Assembly (NCBI RefSeq): GCF_021568695.1
Contig: NZ_JAKGTI010000002.1
Location: 682,001 to 746,000, forward strand
DNA from: Maritalea mediterranea
GTDB taxonomy: Bacteria; Pseudomonadota; Alphaproteobacteria; Rhizobiales; Devosiaceae
Direction: 5' to 3'
DNA: 64,000 nt
How positions within the stretch are numbered: the first letter of the stretch is position 1; every line of letters begins with the position of its first letter. The translations under genes were made by a program, and so were the position numbers. This document shows, one piece after another, positions 35,904-45,332 of the stretch. The notes beneath the pieces were generated by a model. That model was not told the DNA's origin, did not search any database, and saw only the letters and a program-made list of their open reading frames with translations.

Positions 35904-37568
35904 ATGAGTGATACAACACAAGAACCAATGATAGCGGCGGACGGCCGACCGCTAAAGCAGAGTTTGGCGCGGGCATTGCGGCGTCAAAAACTAAGAGCCT
36001 TGGCGCTGATCGCACCATTGCTGCTGTTCGTGATGGTCACCTTTATCATCCCGATTTTGTCCATGCTGTTTCGGTCGGTGGAAAACCAGATCGTTTCCAA
36101 CACCCTGCCGCACACTGTAGTGGCGCTGCAGGAATGGGATAGCGCACAATCAGAGTTGCCTGACGAAGAAGTCTTCCGGCACCTCTATTTTGACCTTTTT
36201 AAAGCCGCAGAGGCCAAAGAGCATTCAAGGCTCGGCACTCGGCTGAACTATGAAAAAACCGGCCTCTCATCTGTGTTCCGCACAACTGGCCGTCGCCTCG
36301 ACGATATGGGCGAAGTCTTCCAAGACCCGCTTGAAGACATTAATGAGAATTTCAAAAACGGTGCCTTCTGGTATGAAATGCTGTCTGGCGAAGGCGGCGA
36401 AGAGCTGCTGGAAAGCCGTCGCACCCTATGGGCGCGCCTAACCGGTGACAGCATGGCCGGGGATATCGGTTTTGTGCCTTCATCACAAATGGCCGACATG
36501 CTGCCATGGACCACCCGGGCTTATACCGATTTCGCCATTTGGACAGTGGTTGAAGAAGAGGATGTGGTAGCCGAAGAAGATCCGTGGGAAGCCGTTTATG
36601 CCGGCCTCGCATATGACCTGCAAAGCGAAGAAACGCGCGCGAACATCGCAAGCTATGGCGGACCAGGCGCTGAGGCGCTGAAGGACGCGGTTGCCAACTT
36701 TGATAAACTGCCAAAAGTCGATTTCAAGGCTGCCTTTGCTGAAGCCAAGGAAGATTGGGTCACAACTGACCTTTGGGCCACGGTGCAAGTTTTCTCAGCT
36801 GACTACACCCCAGGTTACTTCCTGAACGCTGTGGATTTGGAATTAACCCCGGAAGGCGTGCAGGCCAAGCCTGAGAACCAGCAAATCTATATGCAATTGT
36901 TCATGCGCACCTTGTGGATGGCGCTGGTGATTACCGGCAGCTGTATCGTGCTTGGCTACCCGGTGGCCTGGCTGCTGGCCAACCTGCCCATGCGTACGGC
37001 CAACACCTTGATGATTCTGGTGCTCTTGCCGTTCTGGACCTCCTTGCTGGTGCGCACATCGGCCTGGAAAGTGCTGTTGCAACAACAGGGGGTGATCAAT
37101 GACATATTGGTCTGGCTCGGCTTTGTGGATGACGCCAACAGGTTGATCCTGATGAACAACGCCACTGGCACCATCATTGCCATGACCCACATTCTTTTGC
37201 CCTTTATGATATTGCCGCTCTATTCGGTGATGAAAACCATCCCGCCAAGCTATTTGCGCGCGGCTAAATCACTCGGGGCCACCAACTGGACCGCGTTCTG
37301 GCGCGTTTACTTCCCCCAATCTGTGCCGGGCATTGGTGCCGGGTCTATCCTGGTGTTCATCTTGGCCATCGGTTACTACATCACCCCTGAAATTGTGGGG
37401 GGTACCGACGGTATCTTTATTTCCAACCGGATTGCCTACCATATCTCCAGCTCATTGAACTGGGGTCTTGCGGCGGCTCTTGGCTCGATCCTTCTGGTGG
37501 TCGTGCTGGTCTTGTACTGGGCTTACGATAAGATCGTGGGCATCGATAATGTGAAGTTGGGAGGCTAA
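35904..37568 (+). CDS. potB: Polyamine-type ABC transporter permease with a very large periplasmic insertion
   Basis: 554 aa, about twice the usual PotB length. One membrane helix (about 33-58) is followed by about 270 mostly acidic soluble residues (60-328), then the five-helix permease domain with EAA loop SYLRAAKSLGATNWTAFWRV near 450. The insertion falls in the periplasmic loop between helices 1 and 2, which is normally short, and could act as an extra receptor or docking domain. It has no motif I recognise. The gene begins after the terminator at 35823 and is 4 nt before potC. Confidence 0.88.
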   Translation: MSDTTQEPMIAADGRPLKQSLARALRRQKLRALALIAPLLLFVMVTFIIPILSMLFRSVENQIVSNTLPHTVVALQEWDSAQSELPDEEVFRHLYFDLFKAAEAKEHSRLGTRLNYEKTGLSSVFRTTGRRLDDMGEVFQDPLEDINENFKNGAFWYEMLSGEGGEELLESRRTLWARLTGDSMAGDIGFVPSSQMADMLPWTTRAYTDFAIWTVVEEEDVVAEEDPWEAVYAGLAYDLQSEETRANIASYGGPGAEALKDAVANFDKLPKVDFKAAFAEAKEDWVTTDLWATVQVFSADYTPGYFLNAVDLELTPEGVQAKPENQQIYMQLFMRTLWMALVITGSCIVLGYPVAWLLANLPMRTANTLMILVLLPFWTSLLVRTSAWKVLLQQQGVINDILVWLGFVDDANRLILMNNATGTIIAMTHILLPFMILPLYSVMKTIPPSYLRAAKSLGATNWTAFWRVYFPQSVPGIGAGSILVFILAIGYYITPEIVGGTDGIFISNRIAYHISSSLNWGLAAALGSILLVVVLVLYWAYDKIVGIDNVKLGG

Positions 37569-37572
37569 TCAA

Positions 37573-38793
37573 ATGAGCGTATTAAACCCAAGCGTTCCAA
37601 AACCCGATCTGTACAGATTCACCATGCCGGTGGTCGCAGTGTTGGGGGCCATCTTCGGCTTCATTACCGGCAATATCTTTGGCTCCCCAGCCATCGGCCT
37701 CGTCCTCGGCGCCATCATTGGCGCCGCCTTGGCCGCGGGTCTGGACCGAATTACCGGCATGGACCGTTGGAAGAAAATTTGGGGCACCGCTGCCGTGTTC
37801 GCCATAGCTGGCCTAATCGCGGGTGGTGTTGGTGGCCTGGTTGGCGGCACAGTCGTCGGTGTATCCATGGGCTGGTTCACAACCTGGATCAGCTCCGGAA
37901 AATATCGCGCCAGTGTGCCCAGCTACTACACAGCAGGCCAGGTGCTATGGCACAACACATTCCTGTTTATCTGTGCCTTTGTCTTCTTTTTCCTGATCGC
38001 GCCACTGTTTCCAGTGGCCTGGCTCAGCTTTAATGCGGAAGACTTCTTCACCTTCACCCCTGAAATGCTCGCCTTTAAAGCCGAAGGCTATAGCCTCAAG
38101 CACTATGCGGACTTCCTCGGCTCTGACGAGTGGATGGTGCCGTTGAAGAACTCACTGATCATCGCCCCCATCGCCACCATTATTTCGGTGAGCTTGGGCA
38201 CATTGGCCGCCATTGGCCTTAGCCAATCTCACGTGCCGGGGCGTCAGGCGATTATGGCGATTTTGATCTCACCTATGATTGTGCCGCTGATCATCTCAGC
38301 CACAGGCATGTTCTTCTTCTATGCTCCTCTGGGCAACTGGCTGCAGGCCAATCTCGGCCTCAATCAGGCCTTTGTTGGCTATGTGAAGGTGATCCTCGCA
38401 CACGCCGTGCTGGGCATTCCGTTTGTGATCATCACGGTCACCGCAACCTTGGTCGGCTTTGACCGGTCACTGACCCGCGCTGCCGCCAATATGGGGGCTG
38501 ATCCGGTCACCACCTTCTTCCGCATTCAAATGCCATTGATTTTGCCCGGCGTGATTTCTGGCGGCCTGTTCGCCTTCATCACCTCATTCGACGAAGTGGT
38601 GGTGGTGCTGTTTGTTGGCTCTGCCCGTCAGCAAACGCTACCGTGGCAAATGTTCACCGGCCTGCGCGAGCAAATCTCACCAACCATTCTGGCCGCGGCC
38701 ACTATTCTGGTGACCATCTCGATCCTGTTGCTCACCACCGTTGAGCTGCTGCGTCGTCGGTCCGAGCGGCTACGGGGCATGAGCCCAGGCTAA
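37573..38793 (+). CDS. potC: Polyamine-type ABC transporter permease with N-terminal membrane extension
   Basis: 406 aa against about 260-290 for typical PotC. The C-terminal 270 residues are a normal PotC permease with EAA loop SLTRAAANMGADPVTTFFRI near 298. The first 130 residues form extra glycine-rich membrane segments (GAIFGFITGNIFGSPAIGLV, AGLIAGGVGGLVGGTVVG) not found in standard PotC. The ribosome site GGGAGG overlaps the potB stop. Together with the enlarged PotB this defines an unusual polyamine-type importer. Confidence 0.88.
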   Translation: MSVLNPSVPKPDLYRFTMPVVAVLGAIFGFITGNIFGSPAIGLVLGAIIGAALAAGLDRITGMDRWKKIWGTAAVFAIAGLIAGGVGGLVGGTVVGVSMGWFTTWISSGKYRASVPSYYTAGQVLWHNTFLFICAFVFFFLIAPLFPVAWLSFNAEDFFTFTPEMLAFKAEGYSLKHYADFLGSDEWMVPLKNSLIIAPIATIISVSLGTLAAIGLSQSHVPGRQAIMAILISPMIVPLIISATGMFFFYAPLGNWLQANLGLNQAFVGYVKVILAHAVLGIPFVIITVTATLVGFDRSLTRAAANMGADPVTTFFRIQMPLILPGVISGGLFAFITSFDEVVVVLFVGSARQQTLPWQMFTGLREQISPTILAAATILVTISILLLTTVELLRRRSERLRGMSPG

Positions 38794-38815
38794 GCCGAAC
38801 ATGAACATTGAATTT

Positions 38816-38846
38816 AAAAAGGGCGACCCGACGGGTCGCCCTTTTT
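38816..38846. terminator. Bidirectional intrinsic terminator
   Basis: AAAAA-GGGCGACCC-GAC-GGGTCGCCC-TTTTT: a 9-bp perfect stem with A- and T-runs on both sides. It ends the pot operon (+) and the convergent EamA transporter gene (-). Confidence 0.92.
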
Positions 38847-38874
38847 GTTGTTACAGGCAATGAAAAGCGCCGCT

Positions 38875-39834
38875 TTAGCGCGCACTCTCACTTTCAATCT
38901 CAGGCTCGTCCGGCCGATAACGCCCCACTTGCCGCTCACGGTGGAACACATAGATCCCAGATGCGAGGATGATCGCAATCCCGACCCAGGTAAGCCAATC
39001 CGGAAAATCGCCAAACACCAGATAGCCAGCAGCCGTTGCGCCCAAAATCTCCAAATATTGGAATGGCGCCAACACGCCCGCTTCCGCCCGGCGAAAGGCT
39101 TCTGCAATCAACACAAAGGTCACTGCAGAAAGCGCACCACCCGCCACAATCACCTGCCAGGCCCAACCCCCGGCCATTGGCCCGGCCAAACTGATCCCGC
39201 CAGCAAAACTTAAACCGACAGCCAGCACGGTTAAACCGATCGCGGCATAAATGGTGGCGCCAAACTGCACGGTCAGGGCAGACCTTTGCTTGCTCGCATG
39301 CCGCAACACAATCATGTTCAACGCATAAGTCACCGCGGCGATCAACGGCAATAGAGCTGGCCAGCCAAACTGGGCAAAGCTAGGGCGGATCACCAGCATC
39401 GCGCCAACCAGTCCCACAGCAATGGCGATGTAGCGGCGAGGCCCGATTTTTTCCCGCAAGATCAGCCCGGCCAAAAGCGTCAGCACCAATGGCTCCACGA
39501 AAAAGATCGCAATCGCCGTTGCAATTGGCATCACCTTAAAGGCCGTGATCAACGAAATCACGCACATCACCATCAGCGCACCGGAGAGCGCCACGACCGG
39601 CGAAAACAATGGACCACGCAGATAGCGCCGCATGAAAAAGGCCACCGGCACAAACCACACTGTCTGCGACACAAAGCGCCACATGGCCACCTCCACCGGA
39701 TGCATAACGCCGGTCAGGATTTTCGCCAACGTATCGCCTACGGGCAGCAAAAGCATTGCCACAATCATAAACGCCATGCCGATGTTGATATCGCCAGCGG
39801 CGTGAGTTTGGGTTGCTGAATTTGAATTGGTCAT
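38875..39834 (-). CDS. EamA/DMT-family transporter
   Basis: 319 aa with ten hydrophobic segments in two EamA repeats (first about 18-150, second about 165-300), characteristic of drug/metabolite exporters (RhaT/YdcZ type). VEVAMWRFVSQTVWF and FVEPLVLTLLAGLILREKIG are typical blocks. GAGGGTG precedes ATG 39834. It is likely an independent gene, ending at the shared terminator; its substrate is unknown. The 194 nt upstream (39835-40028) has no clear motif. Confidence 0.9.
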   Translation of the reverse strand: MTNSNSATQTHAAGDINIGMAFMIVAMLLLPVGDTLAKILTGVMHPVEVAMWRFVSQTVWFVPVAFFMRRYLRGPLFSPVVALSGALMVMCVISLITAFKVMPIATAIAIFFVEPLVLTLLAGLILREKIGPRRYIAIAVGLVGAMLVIRPSFAQFGWPALLPLIAAVTYALNMIVLRHASKQRSALTVQFGATIYAAIGLTVLAVGLSFAGGISLAGPMAGGWAWQVIVAGGALSAVTFVLIAEAFRRAEAGVLAPFQYLEILGATAAGYLVFGDFPDWLTWVGIAIILASGIYVFHRERQVGRYRPDEPEIESESAR

Positions 39835-40028
39835 AATATCACCCTCTATGGTTCCCTATGCGCAAGGCACGGGGCACATGTCCGGGCGTCCAGGACGGAA
39901 TGAAACATAGTGTCAGCATGACGCCATCAAGCCAACAATCGGCGCCACTATAAAAGCACAATGAAGATTGGGTCAACCAATTGGGTGGTCGCCCACATTT
40001 GTTGCATCCCCAGTGGAACAATCAACCG

Positions 40029-40709
40029 TTAGGCGCTCAACTCCAGCGCATAATCAGCGACATCTTCCAACGAAGACCCGATACGATGCGGTTCAACCCC
40101 GAGGCGGTCCATCGGCAAACTATATCGGTTAAGCCATATGGTGCGAAACCCAAACCAGGTGGCACCACAAATGTCCCAACAGTTTGAAGACACGAATAAA
40201 ATGTCCTTGGCCTCACATTGAAATGTGTCTGGGCCCAATTGATATGCTTCAGGCGCGGTCTTGAACCGTCGCACCTGATCCACGCTGAGGACATGATCAA
40301 AAAAGCCGGTAAGCCCAGAGGCTTTCACAGCTTGTTCGAGCATCCAAGGTGTGCCATTGGACAGAATTGCTAACGTTAGACCCGCTTCTTTCAAGCGTTG
40401 CAATTGAACAGCATTCTCCGGAAACGCAGAAAGCTCCGCATATTGCCCCATCAAACGATCGCGCGCCTCGGCATTCAACTCTTCCTTTAGCGCCGCACAG
40501 GCAAAATCCAACGCATCTTCGGTGACCTGCCAAAAATCTTGATATTTGTCACACAGCGTGCGTAACCGGGTATATTCGATTTGTTTGTCACGCCAGATCG
40601 TCGCCAATTGCGCCCCTTTGCCTGGAAATAATTCTTCTGCCAAGGCACCAACAGAATAAACATCGAACAGCGTTCCGTAGGCATCAAAAGCGATGGCTCT
40701 GATGGTCAT
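40029..40709 (-). CDS. Haloacid dehalogenase, type II (L-2-haloacid dehalogenase family)
   Basis: About 226 aa HAD-superfamily hydrolase. Asp9 is the nucleophile (FDAYGTLFDV), SNGTP near 118 binds the leaving group, Lys near 149 (RRFKTAPEAY) and SSNCWD near 173 complete the set. The FDAYGTLFD and SSNxWD forms are specific to the 2-haloacid dehalogenase subgroup rather than phosphatases. GGGGAGGA precedes ATG 40709. It is the last gene of a same-strand series TRAP-OsmC-P450-dehalogenase, which suggests use of a halogenated organic acid (inference). Confidence 0.87.
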   Translation of the reverse strand: MTIRAIAFDAYGTLFDVYSVGALAEELFPGKGAQLATIWRDKQIEYTRLRTLCDKYQDFWQVTEDALDFACAALKEELNAEARDRLMGQYAELSAFPENAVQLQRLKEAGLTLAILSNGTPWMLEQAVKASGLTGFFDHVLSVDQVRRFKTAPEAYQLGPDTFQCEAKDILFVSSNCWDICGATWFGFRTIWLNRYSLPMDRLGVEPHRIGSSLEDVADYALELSA

Positions 40710-40841
40710 GTGGATCCTCCCCTGCAATGAACATTCATACTGGCATTATTCAATGATGTGATCAAACGCCCGCACACCAAAACAGCATTACAGACGAACG
40801 CAAAAACACAAATTGATCAATACCGACTGAGGTAAGCGCGC

Positions 40842-42023
40842 TCAGCTAAGCGAAACCGGTAAACTTGTTGGTCCCCTAAAGGCAAACCCGCGAAATTCTA
40901 CATTGATGTCCGAAGCAGATTTAGCATGCGGAAAACGCGCAAAAAATTTCGGCAAGACAATTCCCGCCATGATGCGACGATAAATGTTTTCACCCATGCA
41001 GCGATGTGGCCCCGCGCCAAAGCTCTGATGCGCCGCAAAGGGCCGATGAATATTGAACTGTTCAGGCCTTTGCCAATAATCCTCGTCATAATTGGCCGAG
41101 GCCTGAACGGCCATAATGGTTTCCCCAGCGGGCAGACGAACGCCATCCAGCACAATCTCTTTTTTCACAATACGTGGGCTGGCCTGGATGGGAGCCACCC
41201 ATCGCAATCCTTCCTCGCAGGCCAGGTCCCAACGGCCCCCATGCTGGCACGCAGCCAATTGATCCGGATGTTGCAAAAGCCCATGCAAAACGGTGAGCAG
41301 CGCATCGCGCATTTCAATCGCAGCACCACCAATGCATATTTTCATATTGGTTCTGATCTGGCTAAGAGGCAGCGGATCAGCAGCGTTGGCCATAACGCTG
41401 AGGACAGACGGATTAGGTTGGGCGCGGTGGCGCTCGATCATCCCATCAAAACAGGCATCCATCTCAGCGTTCGCCTTATCGCTAGTGGCAAAAACTTTCT
41501 CGTCAAAACTGGCATTCATCGCGCCGGTGATCAGTGATTTTGCCCAGTCAAATAGCTGGGCGTCACTCTCTGGCGCGATGCCCAAAAGATCATTCAGTAT
41601 TCGGGCCACCAATGGCGCCGCGAACTGATCGCGCAATTCAACATCACCCGAAGCTGGCAATTTGCCCAGCGCTTCGTCTGTAAACTGTTCAAAGCGGGCC
41701 TTCCAATCGCACACCCAATGATTGACTTTAAACGTCTCAACCATGGCACTGCGCTCCGTCAGGTGTGCCGCACCATCTTTGCGCATCAGCGTATGCCCAC
41801 CAAATGCCCGTTGCATCGGGGTTTGATCGTCTTCCGAGCCAAAATGCACCATATCGGTTTTGGCCTGATAAACATGGTCTGCTTTGGTCAGCAAAATCCG
41901 GTTAATTGCCTTGACGTGCACAACCGGGCATTCGCGCCGCAAGCGTTGATATACAGATGCTGGATCGCGATCCAACATCTCAAAACTGATCGTCTCATCA
42001 ATTGGCACGTCAATCGCAGACAT
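40842..42023 (-). CDS. Cytochrome P450
   Basis: Soluble bacterial P450, 393 aa. The heme-binding loop FGAGPHRCMG has Cys342 as iron ligand, and the K-helix ExxR is Glu271-Arg274. The I-helix motif reads GGAAIEMRD (232-240): the acid is kept but the usual Thr of the acid-alcohol pair is Met238, which could change oxygen activation. No ferredoxin or reductase gene is adjacent. It lies 44 nt after the osmC stop and 132 nt before the dehalogenase start. Substrate unknown. Confidence 0.92.
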   Translation of the reverse strand: MSAIDVPIDETISFEMLDRDPASVYQRLRRECPVVHVKAINRILLTKADHVYQAKTDMVHFGSEDDQTPMQRAFGGHTLMRKDGAAHLTERSAMVETFKVNHWVCDWKARFEQFTDEALGKLPASGDVELRDQFAAPLVARILNDLLGIAPESDAQLFDWAKSLITGAMNASFDEKVFATSDKANAEMDACFDGMIERHRAQPNPSVLSVMANAADPLPLSQIRTNMKICIGGAAIEMRDALLTVLHGLLQHPDQLAACQHGGRWDLACEEGLRWVAPIQASPRIVKKEIVLDGVRLPAGETIMAVQASANYDEDYWQRPEQFNIHRPFAAHQSFGAGPHRCMGENIYRRIMAGIVLPKFFARFPHAKSASDINVEFRGFAFRGPTSLPVSLS

Positions 42024-42067
42024 GGTGTTCTACCTCAAATGATCACTAGGTAAAGGCGAAGCTGCGT

Positions 42068-42460
42068 TTATGAGGTTGTAATCTCGACTTCGCAATTCAG
42101 ACTGTTGCTGACGGTACAAACTGACTTTGCTTGTTTGATGATCTCTGGCGCCAGCGCCTCATCATCAACAAATTTGCCGACAATTTCGAGCGAGATTTTT
42201 CCAACGCGAGAAGGTAAATCCGCCGCTTTGACAGCGGTTACGACAACATGGAAATCATGCAGCTCTGCTTTGTGCTGCGCCGCGCTCCATGCCATTGATT
42301 TCACTATACAAGACCCAAGGGATGCGATCATTGTATCGACCGGGGTGTTGAATGGCGGATATTCAGTTTTTTGCGCCGGGTCGGCAAAGGCAAATGTCAT
42401 CTTCTCGGTTCCGTCATGAAACACGTAAACCGGGCCAAAAGTTTTGAGTTTGAGCTTCAT
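42068..42460 (-). CDS. OsmC-family peroxiredoxin-like protein
   Basis: About 130 aa. The two reactive cysteines of the OsmC/Ohr family are present (SLGSCIVKS near 55 and KSVCTVSNSL near 114), so thiol-dependent reduction of organic hydroperoxides is plausible. ATG 42460 fits the family N-terminus (MKLKLKTFGPVYVFHDG); a longer frame from 42559 would lie within dctM. The AAGAGA ribosome site is weak. It follows the TRAP genes and precedes a P450, and could protect against P450-derived peroxides. Confidence 0.82.
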   Translation of the reverse strand: MKLKLKTFGPVYVFHDGTEKMTFAFADPAQKTEYPPFNTPVDTMIASLGSCIVKSMAWSAAQHKAELHDFHVVVTAVKAADLPSRVGKISLEIVGKFVDDEALAPEIIKQAKSVCTVSNSLNCEVEITTS

Positions 42461-42477
42461 AGCTATTGATCTCTTGG

Positions 42478-43770
42478 TTAAAACAGCAAATTCGGCAAAA
42501 AGAGCGCCAATGCGGGGAACAGAGTGAGCATAAAGATCGCGAACAAATGGATCAGCCAATAGGGGACAGTAGCGATCGCCACGCGCCCCAAACTCACTTG
42601 ATTATTTGTAAGCGCCGTCAGGACCGACAGGTTCAACCCAACCGGTGGTGTTACCTGTCCGATTTCAATCACAATGGTAATGATCACCCCCACCCAGATG
42701 GGGTCAAACCCTAGCCCAGTAAGCAAAGGGAACACCACTGGCAAAGTCATGATCATCAGCGACAGGCCATCAAAAAAGCAGCCTAAAATCAAATAGATCA
42801 ACACCACGATCAAGAGCACATTGTAAGTGCCCAAGCCACTATCAGCGACGGTGATCAGAATTTGTTGAGGAATCCCCAGAATGCTTACCGACTGCGCCAA
42901 AATGGTCGCGCCCAAGACCAGAAAGCCGATGGCGGAAAACAACAACACGGATTGTTTGATCGCCTCCAGCAATTTGGCAAATGTAAGATCGCCCCAGATC
43001 GCAGAAATGATCGCCGCCAGAACCACCCCTACCCCGGCAGCTTCGGTTGGAGTGGCCCATCCCCCCACAATGCTTCCGATCACAGCAATGATCAGCGCAA
43101 GCAATGGCCATATATGTTTAAAGCCGGCAAGTATTTCTAAGAAGGGCGTTTTTTCCGTGTCCGTTGGGGCAAGAGATGGATTGCGCACGCACCTAAAAAA
43201 CAAATAGGCCATGAACATCAGTCCAACCAGCAAGCCAGGAACAATGCCCGCCGCAAAAAGCCGCCCGATGGAGGTTTCAGTGAGCGCGCCAAAAATCAGG
43301 AAAGACAGGCTTGGTGGGATCAACAGGCCCAATGTGCCGCCGCCAGCCAAGCTGCCGACAATCGTGTCTTTGTCATAACCGCGGCGGGTCATCTCAGGAT
43401 AAGCGACTGAGCCAATGGCAGCCGCGGTGGAGAGGCTGGAGCCACTGACCGCGCCAAACAAAGTGCAAACGGCAATATTGGTGTGCAACAGCCCGCCCGG
43501 GACTTTTCGAAAAACGGGTGAAAAAGCTGAATATGCCTTTTGGCTGATGCCGCTGCGCAATAAAATTTCGCCCAACAGAATAAACATGGGCACCGCGCTA
43601 AGCGTAAAAGAATTGAAGACATTCCATATGGCATCCACCGCCAGCGATGTTGCACCATTGGAAAAGAAATGTAGGATCACCAACCCGGTGAGACCAAGAG
43701 CCGCTCCCAAAGCCACGCTGGTGCCGGCGGTGGTCATCAATCCACCAATCAATGTCGCCCAAAACAGCAT
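42478..43770 (-). CDS. dctM: TRAP transporter large permease (DctM), second system
   Basis: 430 aa membrane permease. Typical blocks include GAVSGSSLSTAAAIGSVAYP, GLLIPPSLSFLIFGALTETS and GWATPTEAAGVGVVLAAI. Its first base overlaps the last base of the dctQ stop. About twelve membrane helices are evident. It works with the DctQ and DctP encoded upstream; the operon continues to OsmC, P450 and dehalogenase genes. Confidence 0.93.
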   Translation of the reverse strand: MLFWATLIGGLMTTAGTSVALGAALGLTGLVILHFFSNGATSLAVDAIWNVFNSFTLSAVPMFILLGEILLRSGISQKAYSAFSPVFRKVPGGLLHTNIAVCTLFGAVSGSSLSTAAAIGSVAYPEMTRRGYDKDTIVGSLAGGGTLGLLIPPSLSFLIFGALTETSIGRLFAAGIVPGLLVGLMFMAYLFFRCVRNPSLAPTDTEKTPFLEILAGFKHIWPLLALIIAVIGSIVGGWATPTEAAGVGVVLAAIISAIWGDLTFAKLLEAIKQSVLLFSAIGFLVLGATILAQSVSILGIPQQILITVADSGLGTYNVLLIVVLIYLILGCFFDGLSLMIMTLPVVFPLLTGLGFDPIWVGVIITIVIEIGQVTPPVGLNLSVLTALTNNQVSLGRVAIATVPYWLIHLFAIFMLTLFPALALFLPNLLF

Positions 43771-44312
43771 TAAGACACCTCGTCCTTATCCGGGTCAGCA
43801 AGGGCTGTATGCCCATCAGGGTCAGGATCCAACTGGCCAAACAAACGCGCGATATAAACCAGCAGGGTCAACACCAGTGAAAAGAACATCACGGACATCC
43901 AGGGATAGAGCAGAATGCGGCTGGTTTCAGTCTTCAAATTGCGTTTAAACGCAAATTCGAGCCACGGCACGGCTTCCCAAATCAACCAGGCAAAAAAGAT
44001 AATTCCGATGAGGATGGCCGTTTTCAGAATGATTGCTCGCGTGCGGCCCTTCAGTTGGTCGACAATGAGCGAAACTTTGACATGCTTGGCATTGAGTGTG
44101 ACGGCAGGCACACCCAAAAACAGGGACACGGTGAGCATCAGCCCGACAACTTCCTCAGTAATGTGCAAGGGTGCATTGAGGAGTTTGCGCATGAGTACGC
44201 TGGTTACGATAATGCCCACAATCGCCACCATATTGAGCGCCGCCGCCCAAGAGCACACAAGGGCCAGTTTTTCCAGCCCTTGTGCGATATATGATTTGCC
44301 AGATTTTGACAT
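43770..44312 (-). CDS. dctQ: TRAP transporter small permease (DctQ), second system
   Basis: 180 aa, four hydrophobic helices (about 15-37, 50-75, 95-115, 135-158). MRKLLNAPLHITEEVVGLML is a typical DctQ block. It starts 9 nt after the dctP stop and overlaps dctM by 1 nt, so the three are translated together. Confidence 0.88.
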   Translation of the reverse strand: MSKSGKSYIAQGLEKLALVCSWAAALNMVAIVGIIVTSVLMRKLLNAPLHITEEVVGLMLTVSLFLGVPAVTLNAKHVKVSLIVDQLKGRTRAIILKTAILIGIIFFAWLIWEAVPWLEFAFKRNLKTETSRILLYPWMSVMFFSLVLTLLVYIARLFGQLDPDPDGHTALADPDKDEVS

Positions 44313-44321
44313 AAACCTGAC

Positions 44322-45332
44322 TTAGCGGCCCAGGGCGTCCAACACCCGTTCGCGATAAGCTGGCGCTTTGCCACCGGCTTCTTCGGCCAGCATTTCCCAG
44401 GTTTCTGTTACAGACGCAACAAACAGTGCGCGGTCTTCGTCAGAGAAATCATCGACCCAGTTCACACCATCAGCCGCTAATTTTTCGCGGGCTTCAAGCT
44501 CACGCTCAAAATCATCTTCATACTGGTTGGTGCGATTCCAAAGATCTTCTGCCGCGCTGGTGATGGCAGATTTGGTTTGCGCGTCGGTTGCTTCCCACTT
44601 GTCAGTAGCCACACCAATCACATAAGGACCGGACGCCATGGGATAAAGGTACGACGCATGGTTCGCCACTTCCTGCAGTGAAACGGTGTGGGCATAAAGC
44701 GCTGGGTAAAGCGCACAATCCACAACGCCGGTTTTCATCGCCACATACATTTCTTCTTGCGGAATGATTTGAGCTGCGACACCCAAACGGGTGAAGGTTT
44801 CAACCTGATCCCGCGCCCAAACACGCAGCTTTTTGGACTTCAAGTCTTCAAGCGTCCGCACCGGCTCGTCGCGGCAGAACACTGACACCGACAGCATAGG
44901 GATGGCGGCATAGCCAACAGAGGTCACGCCCCAATCAGCAAACTCTTCTTCATAAATTTCGCGCACCACAGGAATTGCTTTTTCAAATTCCTCGATCGAG
45001 CCAATCGTGCCCTGCACCACCACAGAGCTCAACGCAGGCGCATCTCGCCCCAGATAGTTAGCCCAAAGCAAGCTCATCTCGACCGCGCCGCGCGGCAAAA
45101 AGCGCAAGGCATCAGTATTTGGCAACCCCAAAGAGCCACCGCTATACATTTTGATTTCGATATCGCCTTCAATCGCTGCGTTGGCATCAGCAACAAATTT
45201 TTCCAGCTCTGCCGTTTCAGGCCGCGTTTCAGGCAGAAAATTGTTAAACCGCCATTCTTCAGCAACGCCACCCTGCAGCGACGCCGCCAAGCCGATCAGG
45301 CTTGCGGAAACAGTTTGCGTAAGTTTCTTCAT
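44322..45332 (-). CDS. dctP: TRAP transporter substrate-binding protein (DctP), second system
   Basis: About 336 aa periplasmic receptor. The signal peptide ends near residue 24 (GLAASLQGGVAEE). The substrate-binding block is DLKSKKLRVWARDQVETFTR with an arginine at the usual carboxylate-binding place, then QEEMYVAMKTGVVDCALYP. AAGGAGGACAATC precedes ATG 45332; the longer frame from 45437 is not supported. The acid it binds may be linked to the dehalogenase and P450 downstream. Confidence 0.9.
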   Translation of the reverse strand: MKKLTQTVSASLIGLAASLQGGVAEEWRFNNFLPETRPETAELEKFVADANAAIEGDIEIKMYSGGSLGLPNTDALRFLPRGAVEMSLLWANYLGRDAPALSSVVVQGTIGSIEEFEKAIPVVREIYEEEFADWGVTSVGYAAIPMLSVSVFCRDEPVRTLEDLKSKKLRVWARDQVETFTRLGVAAQIIPQEEMYVAMKTGVVDCALYPALYAHTVSLQEVANHASYLYPMASGPYVIGVATDKWEATDAQTKSAITSAAEDLWNRTNQYEDDFERELEAREKLAADGVNWVDDFSDEDRALFVASVTETWEMLAEEAGGKAPAYRERVLDALGR

